Shown piece after piece: positions 8,754 through 17,681 of a stretch of 64,000 bases of DNA (position 1 is its first letter; the number at the start of each line of letters is the position of its first letter). The notes under the pieces are model-generated. The model was not told where the DNA came from and did not search any database. It saw only the letters and a list, made by a program, of their open reading frames with translations. The translations under genes were made by a program, and so were the position numbers. The stretch spans positions 38,676 through 102,675 of the forward strand of contig JBGSKC010000077.1 in the NCBI GenBank assembly GCA_041741415.1. Reading direction: 5' to 3'. This DNA comes from JANQTF01 sp041741415 (GTDB lineage Bacteria > Bacteroidota > Bacteroidia > J057).

Positions 8754-8826
8754 TGGTGCGGGAGGGAGTCGAACCCCCGACACATGGATTTTCAGTCCAT
8801 TGCTCTACCAACTGAGCTACCGCACC
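8754..8826 (-). tRNA. tRNA-Phe (anticodon GAA)
   Basis: Full cloverleaf on the - strand: acceptor GGTGCGG pairs with CCGCACC, D-arm TAGCTCAGTTGG, anticodon stem and loop GGACTGAAAATCC giving anticodon GAA, and T-arm with GGTTCGAC. The discriminator base is A at 8754; the next bases do not encode CCA. Length is 73 nt. It has its own promoter upstream and a terminator downstream. Confidence 0.95.
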
Positions 8827-8848
8827 TCGTTTTTAAAGAAAGCGGAGG

Positions 8849-8881
8849 CAAATATAGAACATTGGCTGGCATGAATCCAAA
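8849..8881 (-). promoter_or_regulatory. Bacteroidota promoter of tRNA-Phe
   Basis: On the - strand TTTG (8878-8881) is followed after 21 bases by TATATTTG (8849-8856), a perfect match to the -33/-7 pair. The element lies 22 bases before the mature tRNA 5' end. Confidence 0.75.
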
Positions 8882-8942
8882 TGGAATTTTGGTATTTCCG
8901 CAAAAAACATTGCTCCTCCGTTTTCAGGGAAATTTTTCTTCC

Positions 8943-8974
8943 TTGGCGAATCCCTGCTTTCGGGTGTACCTTTG
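8943..8974 (+). promoter_or_regulatory. Bacteroidota promoter of porZ
   Basis: TTG at 8943-8945, 21 bases, then TACCTTTG at 8967-8974, an exact TAnnTTTG. The leader to the porZ ATG would be about 40 bases. Confidence 0.65.
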
Positions 8975-9021
8975 AAAATATGACGGCTTGGGCATTCCCT
9001 CAGCCTCTCATCAACTGATCT

Positions 9022-11310
9022 ATGCGGTATTCCCTTCTCTTCCTTTGTTTATTTGCGGCCCTTGGTGCAGTGGCTCAGAAACTACGTCCCGGCGAGTGGC
9101 AAACCTACCTCAGCCATTCGCAGGCGGTGGGAACGGCTACCAAAGGCGGGCTTGTCTATACCATCACCAGCGGCGGGCTCTACCGCTATGACCCTGCCTT
9201 TGGCGAGGTGAGCACCTACTCCACCGTCAATGGGTTCTCTGGAATTGCTCCCACGGCCATACATCATGCTGAAGCTGCGGGCCTCGTATTCGTTGGCTAC
9301 GCGAATGGCATGATTGACTATTTTTCTGATCCTCAGCAGGTTGGATACTTTTCCGACATTAACCGGAACACCTTCATCACCCAAAAGGGAATTAACGCAT
9401 TTGCCAGCAACAGCAACAGCCTGTTTATTGCCACGGAATCGGGCTTGGCCATTTACGACCTGAACAGCAAGCTCCCCCAGGCAGATGCCACCCAATTTGC
9501 CGATAATCCCTCCCGGCTCTCTGTGATTTCCGTTGCGCTGTTTCAGGACAGGGTCTGGATTTTGCTCGAAAACTTCAAATGCTACAGTGCCGCTATAGAA
9601 AGCACCAACCTCCGCGACCCGGCTGTTTGGCAAGAAGAAAATGGGCGGCTGGGGTTGTCAGATCAGCTTACCCTTTATCAGGTGGCAGCACGTACCAACG
9701 AGTTGTTTGCCCTCACCGACTCGGCTGTGTGGCAGTTTGACGGCAGTGCCTGGACCGAACTGCAAGGTTGGAGCGAGCGCTGGGACCGGCTGTATGTGAC
9801 CGAACAAGCCTTTGGAGCTTCGCGGTTTAACCGGGCAAAGGTCAAGCACAATGATGGCCCCACCTATGATTTTTTTCTGGAAAGCCGCGTGAAAGACCTT
9901 TGCGTGGTGGGGCCAAACACCTTTGGCGTAGCCACAGAATTTCTAGGCGGTATTCACTTTGACTCCTGGAACATCACCAACACAACGCCCGAAGGCCCTG
10001 CTTCCAACGACTGCGTCAGGGTGGCCGCTGCCAACGGCGAGCTGTATATCGCCCCGGTGGGCTACGACCAGGCTTTTGGCCCTAATCCAAGTGCCCTTGG
10101 CATTTATTACCTCGCACCCGACGGCGACTGGAGCATTCTTGACAGCACCTCCAAAGCCCTGCCGCCTGCGGTGAGCACCGGCTTTGCACGTGCTACCATC
10201 GACCACCCCAATGGCAAAGCCTACCTCGGCTCCTGGGGATCTGGAATTTTGGAGATCGAACAGGGCCAGGTCGTGGCCAGCTACACCTGCCAGGATGGCC
10301 TCACGGTCATTGCCCCGCCCTGCAACCTCAACAACCGCGGAAACACCAGGGTGTCGGGCCTTCAGGTGGATGACAACGGCTACCTGTGGGCAACCTTCGA
10401 CTTTGCCCTCGACCCGCTGATGGTCAAAACGCCGGATGGGCAATGGATCGCGATGAATGGCCTTCGGCTGCCCTCTGATGACCACTTTGTGGACCTCCTG
10501 GTGGATGACTTTGGCAACAAATGGGTCCTCAACTCCGAAGCAGGCCTCCTGATTTACAACGACAACCAGACCCCGGAAAATCCTGGCGACGACTTTTCCC
10601 TCAGCCTGCGCAGCGCGGTGAACCAGGGGAATCTGCCTTCCAATGATGTGACTTCCTTTGCCAAAGACCTCGACGGCTTTGTGTGGGTGGGCACGACCCA
10701 GGGCGTTACCGTATTTTACGACACCTATTCCTTTACCCAGCGGCGGATTGTAGATGCCAGCACGCCTGTTTACCAGCGCTTTCCCTTGCTGAAAGACGCC
10801 GTGATCAGGGCCATTGCGGTGGATGGCGGCAACCGAAAATGGCTCGCCACCGACGATGGTGTTTACCTCGTGAGCCCGGAAGGGGATGATATCCTGTTGC
10901 AATTTGACGAATCAAACAGCCCGCTGTTGTCAAACACGGTAAATGACGTGGAGGTAGATCCGGTTACCGGGGTGGTATATTTTGCCACCGCCAGGGGACT
11001 GATCGCCTACCAGGGCGATGCCACAGAACCTTCTGCAGGTTGCGAAGGCCTGAGCGTTTTCCCCAATCCTGTTCTGCCTGATTACAGCGGGGCCATTACC
11101 ATTCGTGGCATGGGACCCGAGAGCGTGGTGAAAATAACCACAGTATCAGGGCTGCTGGTCAATGAAATCGAAGCCGAAGGCGGTACTGCCCTCTGGGACG
11201 GACTGGACGTTCGTGGCAACCGGGTCCGGGCGGGGGTCTATCTGGCCTTGAGTGCCGACCGCAATGGCGAATCGGGTTGCATCGGCAAGGTAGTTGTGCT
11301 GGGCAACTGA
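9022..11310 (+). CDS. porZ: PorZ-like T9SS attachment-complex protein
   Basis: A 762-residue exported protein. Residues 1-19 form a signal peptide ending AVAQ. The body has repeated blades such as GGLYRYD, SGLAIYDL, GVYLVSPEGD and GLIAYQGD, which build two beta-propellers of the PorZ / two-component-regulator type. The last 85 residues, from SVFPNPVLP, are a T9SS type A C-terminal domain. In Porphyromonas PorZ sits at the cell surface with PorU, PorQ and PorV and takes part in cargo processing and lipid attachment. Length matches PorZ (about 770). The gene has its own promoter and stands alone. Assignment rests on architecture; a generic propeller cargo protein is the alternative. Confidence 0.75.
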   Translation: MRYSLLFLCLFAALGAVAQKLRPGEWQTYLSHSQAVGTATKGGLVYTITSGGLYRYDPAFGEVSTYSTVNGFSGIAPTAIHHAEAAGLVFVGYANGMIDYFSDPQQVGYFSDINRNTFITQKGINAFASNSNSLFIATESGLAIYDLNSKLPQADATQFADNPSRLSVISVALFQDRVWILLENFKCYSAAIESTNLRDPAVWQEENGRLGLSDQLTLYQVAARTNELFALTDSAVWQFDGSAWTELQGWSERWDRLYVTEQAFGASRFNRAKVKHNDGPTYDFFLESRVKDLCVVGPNTFGVATEFLGGIHFDSWNITNTTPEGPASNDCVRVAAANGELYIAPVGYDQAFGPNPSALGIYYLAPDGDWSILDSTSKALPPAVSTGFARATIDHPNGKAYLGSWGSGILEIEQGQVVASYTCQDGLTVIAPPCNLNNRGNTRVSGLQVDDNGYLWATFDFALDPLMVKTPDGQWIAMNGLRLPSDDHFVDLLVDDFGNKWVLNSEAGLLIYNDNQTPENPGDDFSLSLRSAVNQGNLPSNDVTSFAKDLDGFVWVGTTQGVTVFYDTYSFTQRRIVDASTPVYQRFPLLKDAVIRAIAVDGGNRKWLATDDGVYLVSPEGDDILLQFDESNSPLLSNTVNDVEVDPVTGVVYFATARGLIAYQGDATEPSAGCEGLSVFPNPVLPDYSGAITIRGMGPESVVKITTVSGLLVNEIEAEGGTALWDGLDVRGNRVRAGVYLALSADRNGESGCIGKVVVLGN

Positions 11311-11316
11311 GCCGGC

Positions 11317-11619
11317 TCAGCCAAAGAGGGAAGAGAGCTTCATGGCAATGCCCATGTTGCCGTCTATTTTGAGTTTGCCGCCCATGAAGGCCATCATAGG
11401 GTTTAATTCGCCCGTCATGAGGCGGTCGAAGTCGTCCTTCGCCACCACAATGCTGCATTCAGCCTCCAGATCTTCTGCCGACACCTGGTTGGGGTCCTGG
11501 GTGCCGTCAATAAAAATGACGCCTTCGCCCCCTTTAAAAACAAACTTAACGGTAGCGCCCAGCGGATCGGCGTTGGCGGCCACCTGAGATACTTTTTGAA
11601 ACGTAGCTTCGAAGCTCAT
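11317..11619 (-). CDS. SCP2 sterol-binding domain protein
   Basis: A 100-residue single-domain protein. GATVKFVFKGGEGVIFIDG and the pairing of SIVVAKDDFDRLMTGELNPMMAFMGGKLKIDGNMGIAMKL are the standard SCP2 fold marks, including the MxAFMxGKLKIxG strand-helix segment. Such small proteins bind lipids or acyl-CoA in a hydrophobic cavity. It converges on porZ with six bases between the stops. The ligand is unknown. Confidence 0.88.
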   Translation of the reverse strand: MSFEATFQKVSQVAANADPLGATVKFVFKGGEGVIFIDGTQDPNQVSAEDLEAECSIVVAKDDFDRLMTGELNPMMAFMGGKLKIDGNMGIAMKLSSLFG

Positions 11620-11725
11620 GTCTGTCGCTTGGATGGTTCAGGCCGGAAGTTACGGAAGGATCGCCGGGAAAAGAGGTTTTTCGTGAAATTTTCTTCTTCT
11701 CCTCTGGTTGTTTGCCATCCTCCCC

Positions 11726-11733
11726 TACCTTTG
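11726..11733 (+). promoter_or_regulatory. -7 element of sirtuin gene
   Basis: TACCTTTG is an exact TAnnTTTG and lies 17 bases before the ATG. The -33 TTG candidates (11,708 or 11,711) are closer than usual. Confidence 0.5.
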
Positions 11734-11750
11734 CATGAAATCGTTGGGTC

Positions 11751-12437
11751 ATGAAGAAAATTGTCGTCCTCACTGGTGCTGGAATCAGTGCAGAGAGCGG
11801 ACTAAAAACATTTCGGGGCAACGATGGCCTCTGGGAAGGCCAGGATGTGATGGAGGTGGCCTCTTTCGAAGGTTTTTTGCGAAACCCTGAGCTGGTTCTT
11901 CGCTTTTACAACGAAAGAAGACAGCAGGCCCGTGCGGCTCAACCCAACGCGGCGCACTTCGCTCTGGTGAAGCTCGAAAGAAAATACCGGGTGGACATCA
12001 TTACCCAAAACGTGGACGACCTTCATGAGCGGGCCGGTTCGTCACGCATTCTTCACCTCCACGGGGAGCTGAACAAGTGCCGAAGCGTCGAAGACCCCGC
12101 TTACGTGATGCCTGCCCCCGACGATATCCACCTTGGCGACCTCGGCCCGGATGGCTCTCAGCTCCGTCCGCACATCGTTTGGTTTGGAGAAGAGGTCCCG
12201 ATGATGTACCAGGCTACCGAACTGGTTGCCCAGGCCGATATTCTGATCATTGTTGGCACCTCACTGGTGGTGTATCCGGCTGCCAGCCTTGTGGACTATG
12301 CCCGCTACGGCATTCCAACCTATGTTGTGGATCCTAACCGGCCCGGTGCTCATGTAAACAGAAACGTCGTTTTTATCGAAGAACCCGCCACCAGAGGCCT
12401 CCCAGGCTTGGTTCAGGGCCTGCTCGACGACGCCTGA
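11751..12437 (+). CDS. cobB: NAD-dependent protein deacylase, sirtuin class III
   Basis: Sir2-family enzyme of 228 residues that removes acyl groups from lysine using NAD. Motifs are TGAGISAESGLKTFR (residues 8-22), TQNVDDLHERAG (85-96), LHLHGEL with catalytic His104, and GTSLVVYPAASL. Tyr53 and Arg56 in FYNERR form the YxxR pair linked to desuccinylase/demalonylase activity. Only one cysteine (Cys110) remains where family members usually have two pairs for zinc, so the zinc ribbon is reduced. The last 25 bases overlap the convergent TPR gene. Confidence 0.88.
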   Translation: MKKIVVLTGAGISAESGLKTFRGNDGLWEGQDVMEVASFEGFLRNPELVLRFYNERRQQARAAQPNAAHFALVKLERKYRVDIITQNVDDLHERAGSSRILHLHGELNKCRSVEDPAYVMPAPDDIHLGDLGPDGSQLRPHIVWFGEEVPMMYQATELVAQADILIIVGTSLVVYPAASLVDYARYGIPTYVVDPNRPGAHVNRNVVFIEEPATRGLPGLVQGLLDDA

Positions 12438-13915
12438 TGCCGCTGGCGTTCCAGGCGGGCAAGTGCTGCCTTGCAGCGGTTTTCCAATCCCGACTGGTAG
12501 AAATATTGGTCGTATGCCAGTGCTTTGGTGTACCAGCCTCTTGCTGCAGGCTGGTTGTCCCAGCTCGCATCTATTTCGCCGAGGTAAAACGCCGAATAAG
12601 GATGAATCCACGAGGTGTAGCCGCTGGCATCGTAGCGAAGGGCTGCCAGATATTCCTTCTGGGCTTCGGGCAGGAGGCCGCGGCTGTGACGAATTCGCGC
12701 CCGGCGATAGTGCCACTCCACATACTCGGCAGGGCGAAGGGCATAAGTAGCCTTGACTTCCGACAAAATGGCTTCAGCCTTGTCAAGGTATCCTCCATCG
12801 AAGGCATTCCTTGCCCGAAACAGCGCCAGCACCACCGGGCCAGGTGCCTGTGCTGCAAAGTGCCTCGCCATGGCAGCTGCGTAGGCGTCTTCGTCAAAAC
12901 GATCAGGGTCTTCCGTCATGCGAAGAAACCACTGCCGCCCGCGCTCGGGATTGCCAGCCAAAGTGTGAGCCATCCCCAGGCGAAAGGTCGCATCTGTCTG
13001 AAACAGACTGCCCCGGTACTGGCTTAAAAAACGCTCAAACACCGTTGCCGCCGACGGATAGTCGCCTTTTACATAGAGCGCTCTCGCCTCCATGTAGGAC
13101 CAAAACGGCAAGAGAGCAGCGCCCCGGCTGGTGTAGGGGGCTGTATTTCGGAGCAAAGCCAGGCTTTCCTCATTTCGTTTAATTGACTGAAAACCAGCCG
13201 CTAAGAAAAAATCTACCAGGATGGCAGGCTCACTCAGGCGCTGCCGGTATTTTTCCAGGCGAATCAGGGCTTCTTCAGGGCGGTTGAGGACATTTTTTTC
13301 CACCAATGCAAGGAGCAGATGCGCTTCGCCATTGAACATGGTGGCCTGATTGGCTGCAGAGAGAAGAAGTTTCCAACCCTTTTCGACATCGCCCACGAGA
13401 CCGAGGGGCTGGGCTACCCACTGAAATCGTTCGGGTAAGCTACCCAGCATGATTTCAAACAAGCCTTCGAGTTTGTGCTGTTCCACAGATACGCCGATCC
13501 GGGCTTTGCTTTGGTCGAGATTGCGCCTTGCCTGCCGGGCATAAACGGCTGCATTCAGGTAGTGATGATCGAGAAGTTCGACAATGGTCCTTTTGGCGGC
13601 CATGTCTGCCAGCATCATTTCCCGGAGAGAATCCTGTGCTGGCAGCGCCTGAACAAGGCTTTGCCACTGGTCCCACGGCTGCTTGAAGGCCGCTATTGCA
13701 GCAGGATCCATGGTACTCATCGCGCGGTAAAGGAAAAGGTTGGAGCGGTAAAATGCCTGATAACAAGGGGAAGGAAGTTGCTGGATGGCCGTTTCGGCTT
13801 CAGAAAAGCGCAACCCGAGGAGCAACCTCTCCACATGGCGATGGGCAGGCTGAGAAAAAGAAGGAACAGATAGCAGGATCAGGCAGGGAAGAAGCAGGGA
13901 AAGCAATGGTCGCAT
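12413..13915 (-). CDS. exported tetratricopeptide-repeat protein
   Basis: A 500-residue protein with a signal peptide (residues 1-22, ending SFSQP) and helical repeats over most of its length. TPR-like units can be seen at NRPEEALIRLEKYRQRL, GDYPSAATVFERFLSQY, GNPERGRQWFLRM, GGYLDKAEAILSEV and GLLPEAQKEYLAAL. I use the ATG at 13,915, which places the hydrophobic signal at the N terminus; an upstream extension has no signal logic. It is likely a periplasmic or surface scaffold. It shares 25 bases with the end of the sirtuin gene, in antisense. Confidence 0.75.
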   Translation of the reverse strand: MRPLLSLLLPCLILLSVPSFSQPAHRHVERLLLGLRFSEAETAIQQLPSPCYQAFYRSNLFLYRAMSTMDPAAIAAFKQPWDQWQSLVQALPAQDSLREMMLADMAAKRTIVELLDHHYLNAAVYARQARRNLDQSKARIGVSVEQHKLEGLFEIMLGSLPERFQWVAQPLGLVGDVEKGWKLLLSAANQATMFNGEAHLLLALVEKNVLNRPEEALIRLEKYRQRLSEPAILVDFFLAAGFQSIKRNEESLALLRNTAPYTSRGAALLPFWSYMEARALYVKGDYPSAATVFERFLSQYRGSLFQTDATFRLGMAHTLAGNPERGRQWFLRMTEDPDRFDEDAYAAAMARHFAAQAPGPVVLALFRARNAFDGGYLDKAEAILSEVKATYALRPAEYVEWHYRRARIRHSRGLLPEAQKEYLAALRYDASGYTSWIHPYSAFYLGEIDASWDNQPAARGWYTKALAYDQYFYQSGLENRCKAALARLERQRHQASSSRP

Positions 13916-13971
13916 GCGCGAAAGGAGGAAAACTGGTGGCGAATAAGCTGGAAAGACTGCGGAAAAGAGCA

Positions 13972-14007
13972 AAAAATACCGCGAAGATCCGCATGGGATC
14001 TTCGCGG
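13972..14007 (-). terminator. terminator of the ricT-gldH-nif3-zinc ribbon operon
   Basis: CCGCGAAGATCC (13,979-13,990) and GGATCTTCGCGG (13,996-14,007) form a perfect 12-bp stem with a five-base loop. On the - strand it is followed by TATTTTTT. It lies 26 bases after the stop of the zinc-ribbon gene. Confidence 0.9.
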
Positions 14008-14033
14008 TTTCTGACTTGTCCCAACAAAGGGAA

Positions 14034-14789
14034 TTAAACCGATACAGCCTCGTTGACTTCCTCGAAGAAGGTATCGTCTACGAGAATACGGCCACAGTTT
14101 TCGCAGGTGATGAGGCGTGTGCGCTGCTTGAGCTCAATGTGAACTTGTGGGGGAATCAGAGAAAAGCAACCACCGCAGGCGTCGCGGTCGGTAGTGACCA
14201 CTGCGAGACCGTTGCGCATGTTCTGCCGAACTTTGCGGTAGCCTACCAAAATTCGCTTTTCAACCTGCCCTTCGGCCGTTTTGATATGGTCGAGGATCCG
14301 GGTTTCTTCCACTTTGGTGTCCTCAATGATCACCTCCAGCTCGCGCTTCTTCTCGTCCAGTTCCTGGCGCTTGCCATCCACCCGGCCCTTGGTTTCATCA
14401 AGCATTTCCTGCTTCTGCTCGATCAGCTCGGTGTGCATCCGGATTTTTTTCTCCGACGTGAGGATCTCGAGGTTCGCATATTCAATTTCCTTCCGGAGAG
14501 CTTCAAATTCGCGGTTGTTCTTCACCTGCATTTGCTGCTCTTCGTATTTTTTGATCTGAGAAGTAAACTCCTCAATCTTTCCCTTTCTCTGAACGATCTC
14601 ATCTTTGAGTTGCTTGGTCTCCTCCTGAATTCTGTCCAGGCGGGTTACCAGGCCTTCGAGGTCGTCTTCGAGATCGTTCACTTCCTCGGGAAGGGAGCCA
14701 CGAAGGCGGTGGATTTCATCGAGCTTGGAGTCGAGAACCTGAAGGGTCGTGAGGGCTCGGAGGCGTTCTTCTACAGGATTGACAGCCAT
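14034..14789 (-). CDS. C4-type zinc-ribbon coiled-coil protein (HP0958/CT398 family)
   Basis: A 251-residue protein. Residues 1-180 form one long antiparallel coiled coil rich in Glu, Lys, Arg and Leu. The C-terminal ribbon has CGGC and CENC, giving four zinc ligands. Relatives (Helicobacter HP0958/FlgZ) bind RNA or partner proteins in secretion and flagellar control; in Bacteroidota the role is unknown. It regularly follows a Nif3-like gene, as it does here at a distance of 95 bases. Confidence 0.88.
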   Translation of the reverse strand: MAVNPVEERLRALTTLQVLDSKLDEIHRLRGSLPEEVNDLEDDLEGLVTRLDRIQEETKQLKDEIVQRKGKIEEFTSQIKKYEEQQMQVKNNREFEALRKEIEYANLEILTSEKKIRMHTELIEQKQEMLDETKGRVDGKRQELDEKKRELEVIIEDTKVEETRILDHIKTAEGQVEKRILVGYRKVRQNMRNGLAVVTTDRDACGGCFSLIPPQVHIELKQRTRLITCENCGRILVDDTFFEEVNEAVSV

Positions 14790-14884
14790 ATTCGGTCTTC
14801 GAATGTGTGAACAGTGAATGGTAGTGCCAGGTAACCCCGGGCTATCTCTTCATACGAAAGTGGGTTACACCCTTCCGGCCGGCT

Positions 14885-15691
14885 TCAGGAGAAGTAGCGG
14901 ACCGGGTTGGTCTTCACTTTCGATAAATGAACGGCAAAGGTAGAAAATTTTTCCGACAAAAACCCTGCAATGAGCTGAGTGGTAAATTGTTCGGATTCAT
15001 AGTGCCCGATGTCCAGCAACAGGATCCGGGCCTCATTCTCAAAAAATTTGTGATAGGTAATATCGGCAGTCACAAAGGCCTCAGCTCCTGCCTGCAAAGC
15101 AGCTTTCGTGAGAAGGCTTCCCGCTCCGCCACAAATGGCCACCTGCTCAATCGCTTGATTTCGAGCCGGCTCGGCATATCGGATGCCTCCACAATCAAAT
15201 GCTGCCTTTACCCTGGCCAAAAAAGCTTCCTGAGACATGGGCGCTGGCAACCGCCCGATCATGCCCGATCCAACCCCCGGATCCTCGCGCCGCGGGCTCA
15301 GAATGCGCAACTCCTGCAAGCCCAGCGCTTCAGCCATTCGCTGATTGACGCCGTGGCGCACATTGTCGAGGTTGGTGTGGATAGCATACAAGTTCACCCC
15401 CAGCCGGATCGCCTTCATGATCGCGCGGCTCACGTGGTCGTCGCTCACCAATTTCTTTCGCGCTGTGAACCAGATCGGATGATGCGCCACCAGCAAATTG
15501 CAGCCCATCGCTGCCGCTTCTTCCACTACTTCTTCGGTCATGTCGAGGCTCACCAGCACGCCCGTGAGCAAGTCCCGCGGGTTGCCAACCAGCAACCCCA
15601 CATTGTCATATGATTCGGCGAGGGCAGGAGGGGCCCATTCTTCGAGGGCATCGGCCAAATGGCCCACTGTCAGGGCGCTTAATTCGATCAT
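14885..15691 (-). CDS. Nif3-like dinuclear metal-centre protein (DUF34)
   Basis: A 268-residue member of the Nif3/YbgI/YqfO family. Metal-ligand motifs are LLVAHHPIWF near residue 70, AIHTNLDNVRHGVN near 105, and a late DIGHYESEQ. It is the short form; many Bacteroidota proteins of this family carry an extra PII-like insert and are about 365 residues. The molecular function is still debated (hydrolase or metal insertase-like). Its ATG overlaps the gldH stop by four bases, so the two are translationally coupled. Confidence 0.9.
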   Translation of the reverse strand: MIELSALTVGHLADALEEWAPPALAESYDNVGLLVGNPRDLLTGVLVSLDMTEEVVEEAAAMGCNLLVAHHPIWFTARKKLVSDDHVSRAIMKAIRLGVNLYAIHTNLDNVRHGVNQRMAEALGLQELRILSPRREDPGVGSGMIGRLPAPMSQEAFLARVKAAFDCGGIRYAEPARNQAIEQVAICGGAGSLLTKAALQAGAEAFVTADITYHKFFENEARILLLDIGHYESEQFTTQLIAGFLSEKFSTFAVHLSKVKTNPVRYFS

Positions 15692-16134
15692 GGTTTGTTT
15701 AATTGCCTCATTCCCACAGATTTCACCTCACAAACTGCCTCTTCCCGCATGTTCTGGGTGATCGACAAGCGATAACGGCCCGCCTGGCCCACAGGCAACT
15801 CCATCTCCGGCACGAAGCGGTCGGCATAGGTGCCGGCACTTCGCTTTAGGAGCCAATCGCCCCCCGGGGTGAGCAAAGCTCTCCTCAGCGGCACTTCCAC
15901 GGGGGCTTGCCCGGGACCTTCCCACAGCGCCATCAGGTGGAGGTGGGTGTAGGGAAAATCCTGCATCAGCACCAGTTCTACCTCCGCCTGGAAGGGCCCC
16001 TGGTTCAGGTCTGCCTCCAGAGAAAGGGTATCAGTGAGGGCCCAGCATTGGTCGTCAAAGACGAGGGTCGCCTCCATGGAGGGGCCGCAAGCTGCGAGGA
16101 CGAAGGCGAGCGGAAGAACAAAAATCGGCTTCAT
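15688..16134 (-). CDS. gldH: gliding motility lipoprotein GldH
   Basis: A 148-residue lipoprotein with lipobox LAAC (Cys16). The domain shows the GldH pattern: a short all-beta region with DFPYTHLHLMALWEGPG, the middle LLTPGGDWLLKRSAGTYADRF, and the family ending GRYRLSITQNMREEAVCEVKSVGMR. GldH is required for gliding in Flavobacterium johnsoniae, although its biochemical role is unclear. It overlaps ricT and nif3 by four bases each (ATGA), which is the known RicT-GldH neighbourhood and adds weight to the call. Confidence 0.88.
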   Translation of the reverse strand: MKPIFVLPLAFVLAACGPSMEATLVFDDQCWALTDTLSLEADLNQGPFQAEVELVLMQDFPYTHLHLMALWEGPGQAPVEVPLRRALLTPGGDWLLKRSAGTYADRFVPEMELPVGQAGRYRLSITQNMREEAVCEVKSVGMRQLNKP

Positions 16135-17681
16135 GAGGTGGGCGTGGAACCTGTGGATGGAGAAGCGGGGCCACGCCGGTTGCCACCGGGCCGACGCTTT
16201 TTGTTGCGATTGCGGTTCTGTTGTGGTGCTCCGTCACCAGAGGGAGCATTGGGCTGGGAACCGTTGGGGGTGGGGGCGCCGTCTCCTGTCGGAGCTTGCC
16301 GCTCCGGGCGCGGGCCGCGGCCACCACGGCGGCGATTGCTACTATCGTTGCCCTGTCCGCGATTGCGACCTTCCTGACTGCGGCCCTCCTGATTGCGACC
16401 TTCCTGACTGCGGCCTTCCTGGTTGCGGCCCTCCTGCCGACGACCCTCTGCGGGCTTTGAGGCTTCGGGGTTGGTGCCGTCATTGGCTGATGGCTCTTTT
16501 GAACGCGACTGCTGCGCGCGGCCCCTGGGGTTCGATCCCTTGTCTCGTTCATCGCGGCCGCCGCGCCTGCGACCGCCTTTCTTCTTTTTGTCTTCGGTCA
16601 AAACGGTCGTGCCTACGCCGTCCACAAAGTCAAAACTGGCGTCGGCATCGGCGTCCGTTTGAGGATCAAATGCGATGACGGCGTTGTCAGTAAACAACTC
16701 GGGCTTTTCGCCCTTTTTGTTGAGGGCTAATACCTCTTTCACAGCATCCACCCGCAGCGGATACCAGGAGGTTTCGCCATAATAGCTGAACCACATGATC
16801 CCTTTGAAGATGTCTGTTTTCTGAACATACGCTTTCCCCTTGGAAGTTTCGACGCTGTTTACCTGCGGAAAATCTTTCAGGGCATCCATGTAGGCTTCCA
16901 GCTCGAAATTGAGGCAGCACTTAAGCCGACCGCAGAGGCCGGAAATTTTCATGGGGTTGAGCGAGAGATTTTGGTATCGGGCTGCGGAGGTGGACACCGT
17001 CTGGAAGTCAGTGAGCCAGGTGGAGCAGCAAAGTTCGCGGCCGCAGGAGCCGATGCCTCCCACGAGGCCGGCTTCGTGGCGCAGGCCGATTTGACGCATT
17101 TCTACCCGAATTTTAAACTCCTTCGCTAAGTCTTTGATGAGCTCGCGAAAGTCAACCCGGTGGTCGGAAATGTAATAGAAAATGGCCTTGGTGTTATCTG
17201 CCTGAAACTCCACATCACTGAGTTTCATTTCCAGGCGATAGCTTTGGGTAATGTCCCTTGCCCGTGCCAGGGTTTCCTGGTCACGCGCACGGGCTTCCCG
17301 CTGAAGGACGAGATCGTCTTCGTTGGCCTTGCGGTAAATGCGGAGGAGGTCTTTGGAGCCCTTTTTGACGCCTTTTTTACGCATTTGCAATTCTGCCAGC
17401 ACCCCTCCGAGGGAGAGGACGCCGATGTCGTAGCCACGATCACTCTCCACTACCACGTGATCGCCAATGTAGAGGCGCAAGCCGTTGACATTCCGGTAGA
17501 AGGCTTTGCGGGTTCCTTTAAACCTGACTTCGTATATATTGTCCGCTTCCGACTGGTCGGGAGGGAGCATGTTATTGAGCCAGTCGTAGGTATTCAATTT
17601 ATTGCAGCCGCCGGTGGCGCATCCGCCGCTTCCGCATCCTTTGGTCGAGCAGCCGCCAGTGCCGCATGATCCGCAACCCAT
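16131..17681 (-). CDS. ricT: RicT/YaaT, PSP1 C-terminal domain protein with long basic tail
   Basis: A 516-residue protein. Residues 1-26 are an unusual Gly/Cys-rich head with seven cysteines. Residues 45-330 are the RicT core: VVVESDRGYDIG, RVDFRELIKDLAKEF, RIEMRQIG-type strand and the cysteine motifs SCGRELCCSTWL and GLCGRLKCCLNFE. In Bacillus RicT works in the Y-complex that guides RNase Y and carries Fe-S clusters. From about residue 365 the tail is low-complexity, Arg/Gly/Gln/Asn-rich, and includes repeats of RNQEGRSQEG. Such RGG-like tails suggest RNA binding, which is inference. It is the first gene of the operon with gldH. Confidence 0.88.
   Translation of the reverse strand: MGCGSCGTGGCSTKGCGSGGCATGGCNKLNTYDWLNNMLPPDQSEADNIYEVRFKGTRKAFYRNVNGLRLYIGDHVVVESDRGYDIGVLSLGGVLAELQMRKKGVKKGSKDLLRIYRKANEDDLVLQREARARDQETLARARDITQSYRLEMKLSDVEFQADNTKAIFYYISDHRVDFRELIKDLAKEFKIRVEMRQIGLRHEAGLVGGIGSCGRELCCSTWLTDFQTVSTSAARYQNLSLNPMKISGLCGRLKCCLNFELEAYMDALKDFPQVNSVETSKGKAYVQKTDIFKGIMWFSYYGETSWYPLRVDAVKEVLALNKKGEKPELFTDNAVIAFDPQTDADADASFDFVDGVGTTVLTEDKKKKGGRRRGGRDERDKGSNPRGRAQQSRSKEPSANDGTNPEASKPAEGRRQEGRNQEGRSQEGRNQEGRSQEGRNRGQGNDSSNRRRGGRGPRPERQAPTGDGAPTPNGSQPNAPSGDGAPQQNRNRNKKRRPGGNRRGPASPSTGSTPTS
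16360..16445. repeat. in-frame 30-bp repeats in the ricT tail
   Basis: Near-identical units of about 30 bases encode alternating RNQEG and RSQEG peptides in the RicT tail. They lie wholly within the reading frame and keep it open. Confidence 0.7.

Noticed and set aside
8612..8785. 58-codon N-terminal extension of the amidohydrolase
   Set aside because: It reads through the 14-bp repeats, the terminator and the 3' end of tRNA-Phe.
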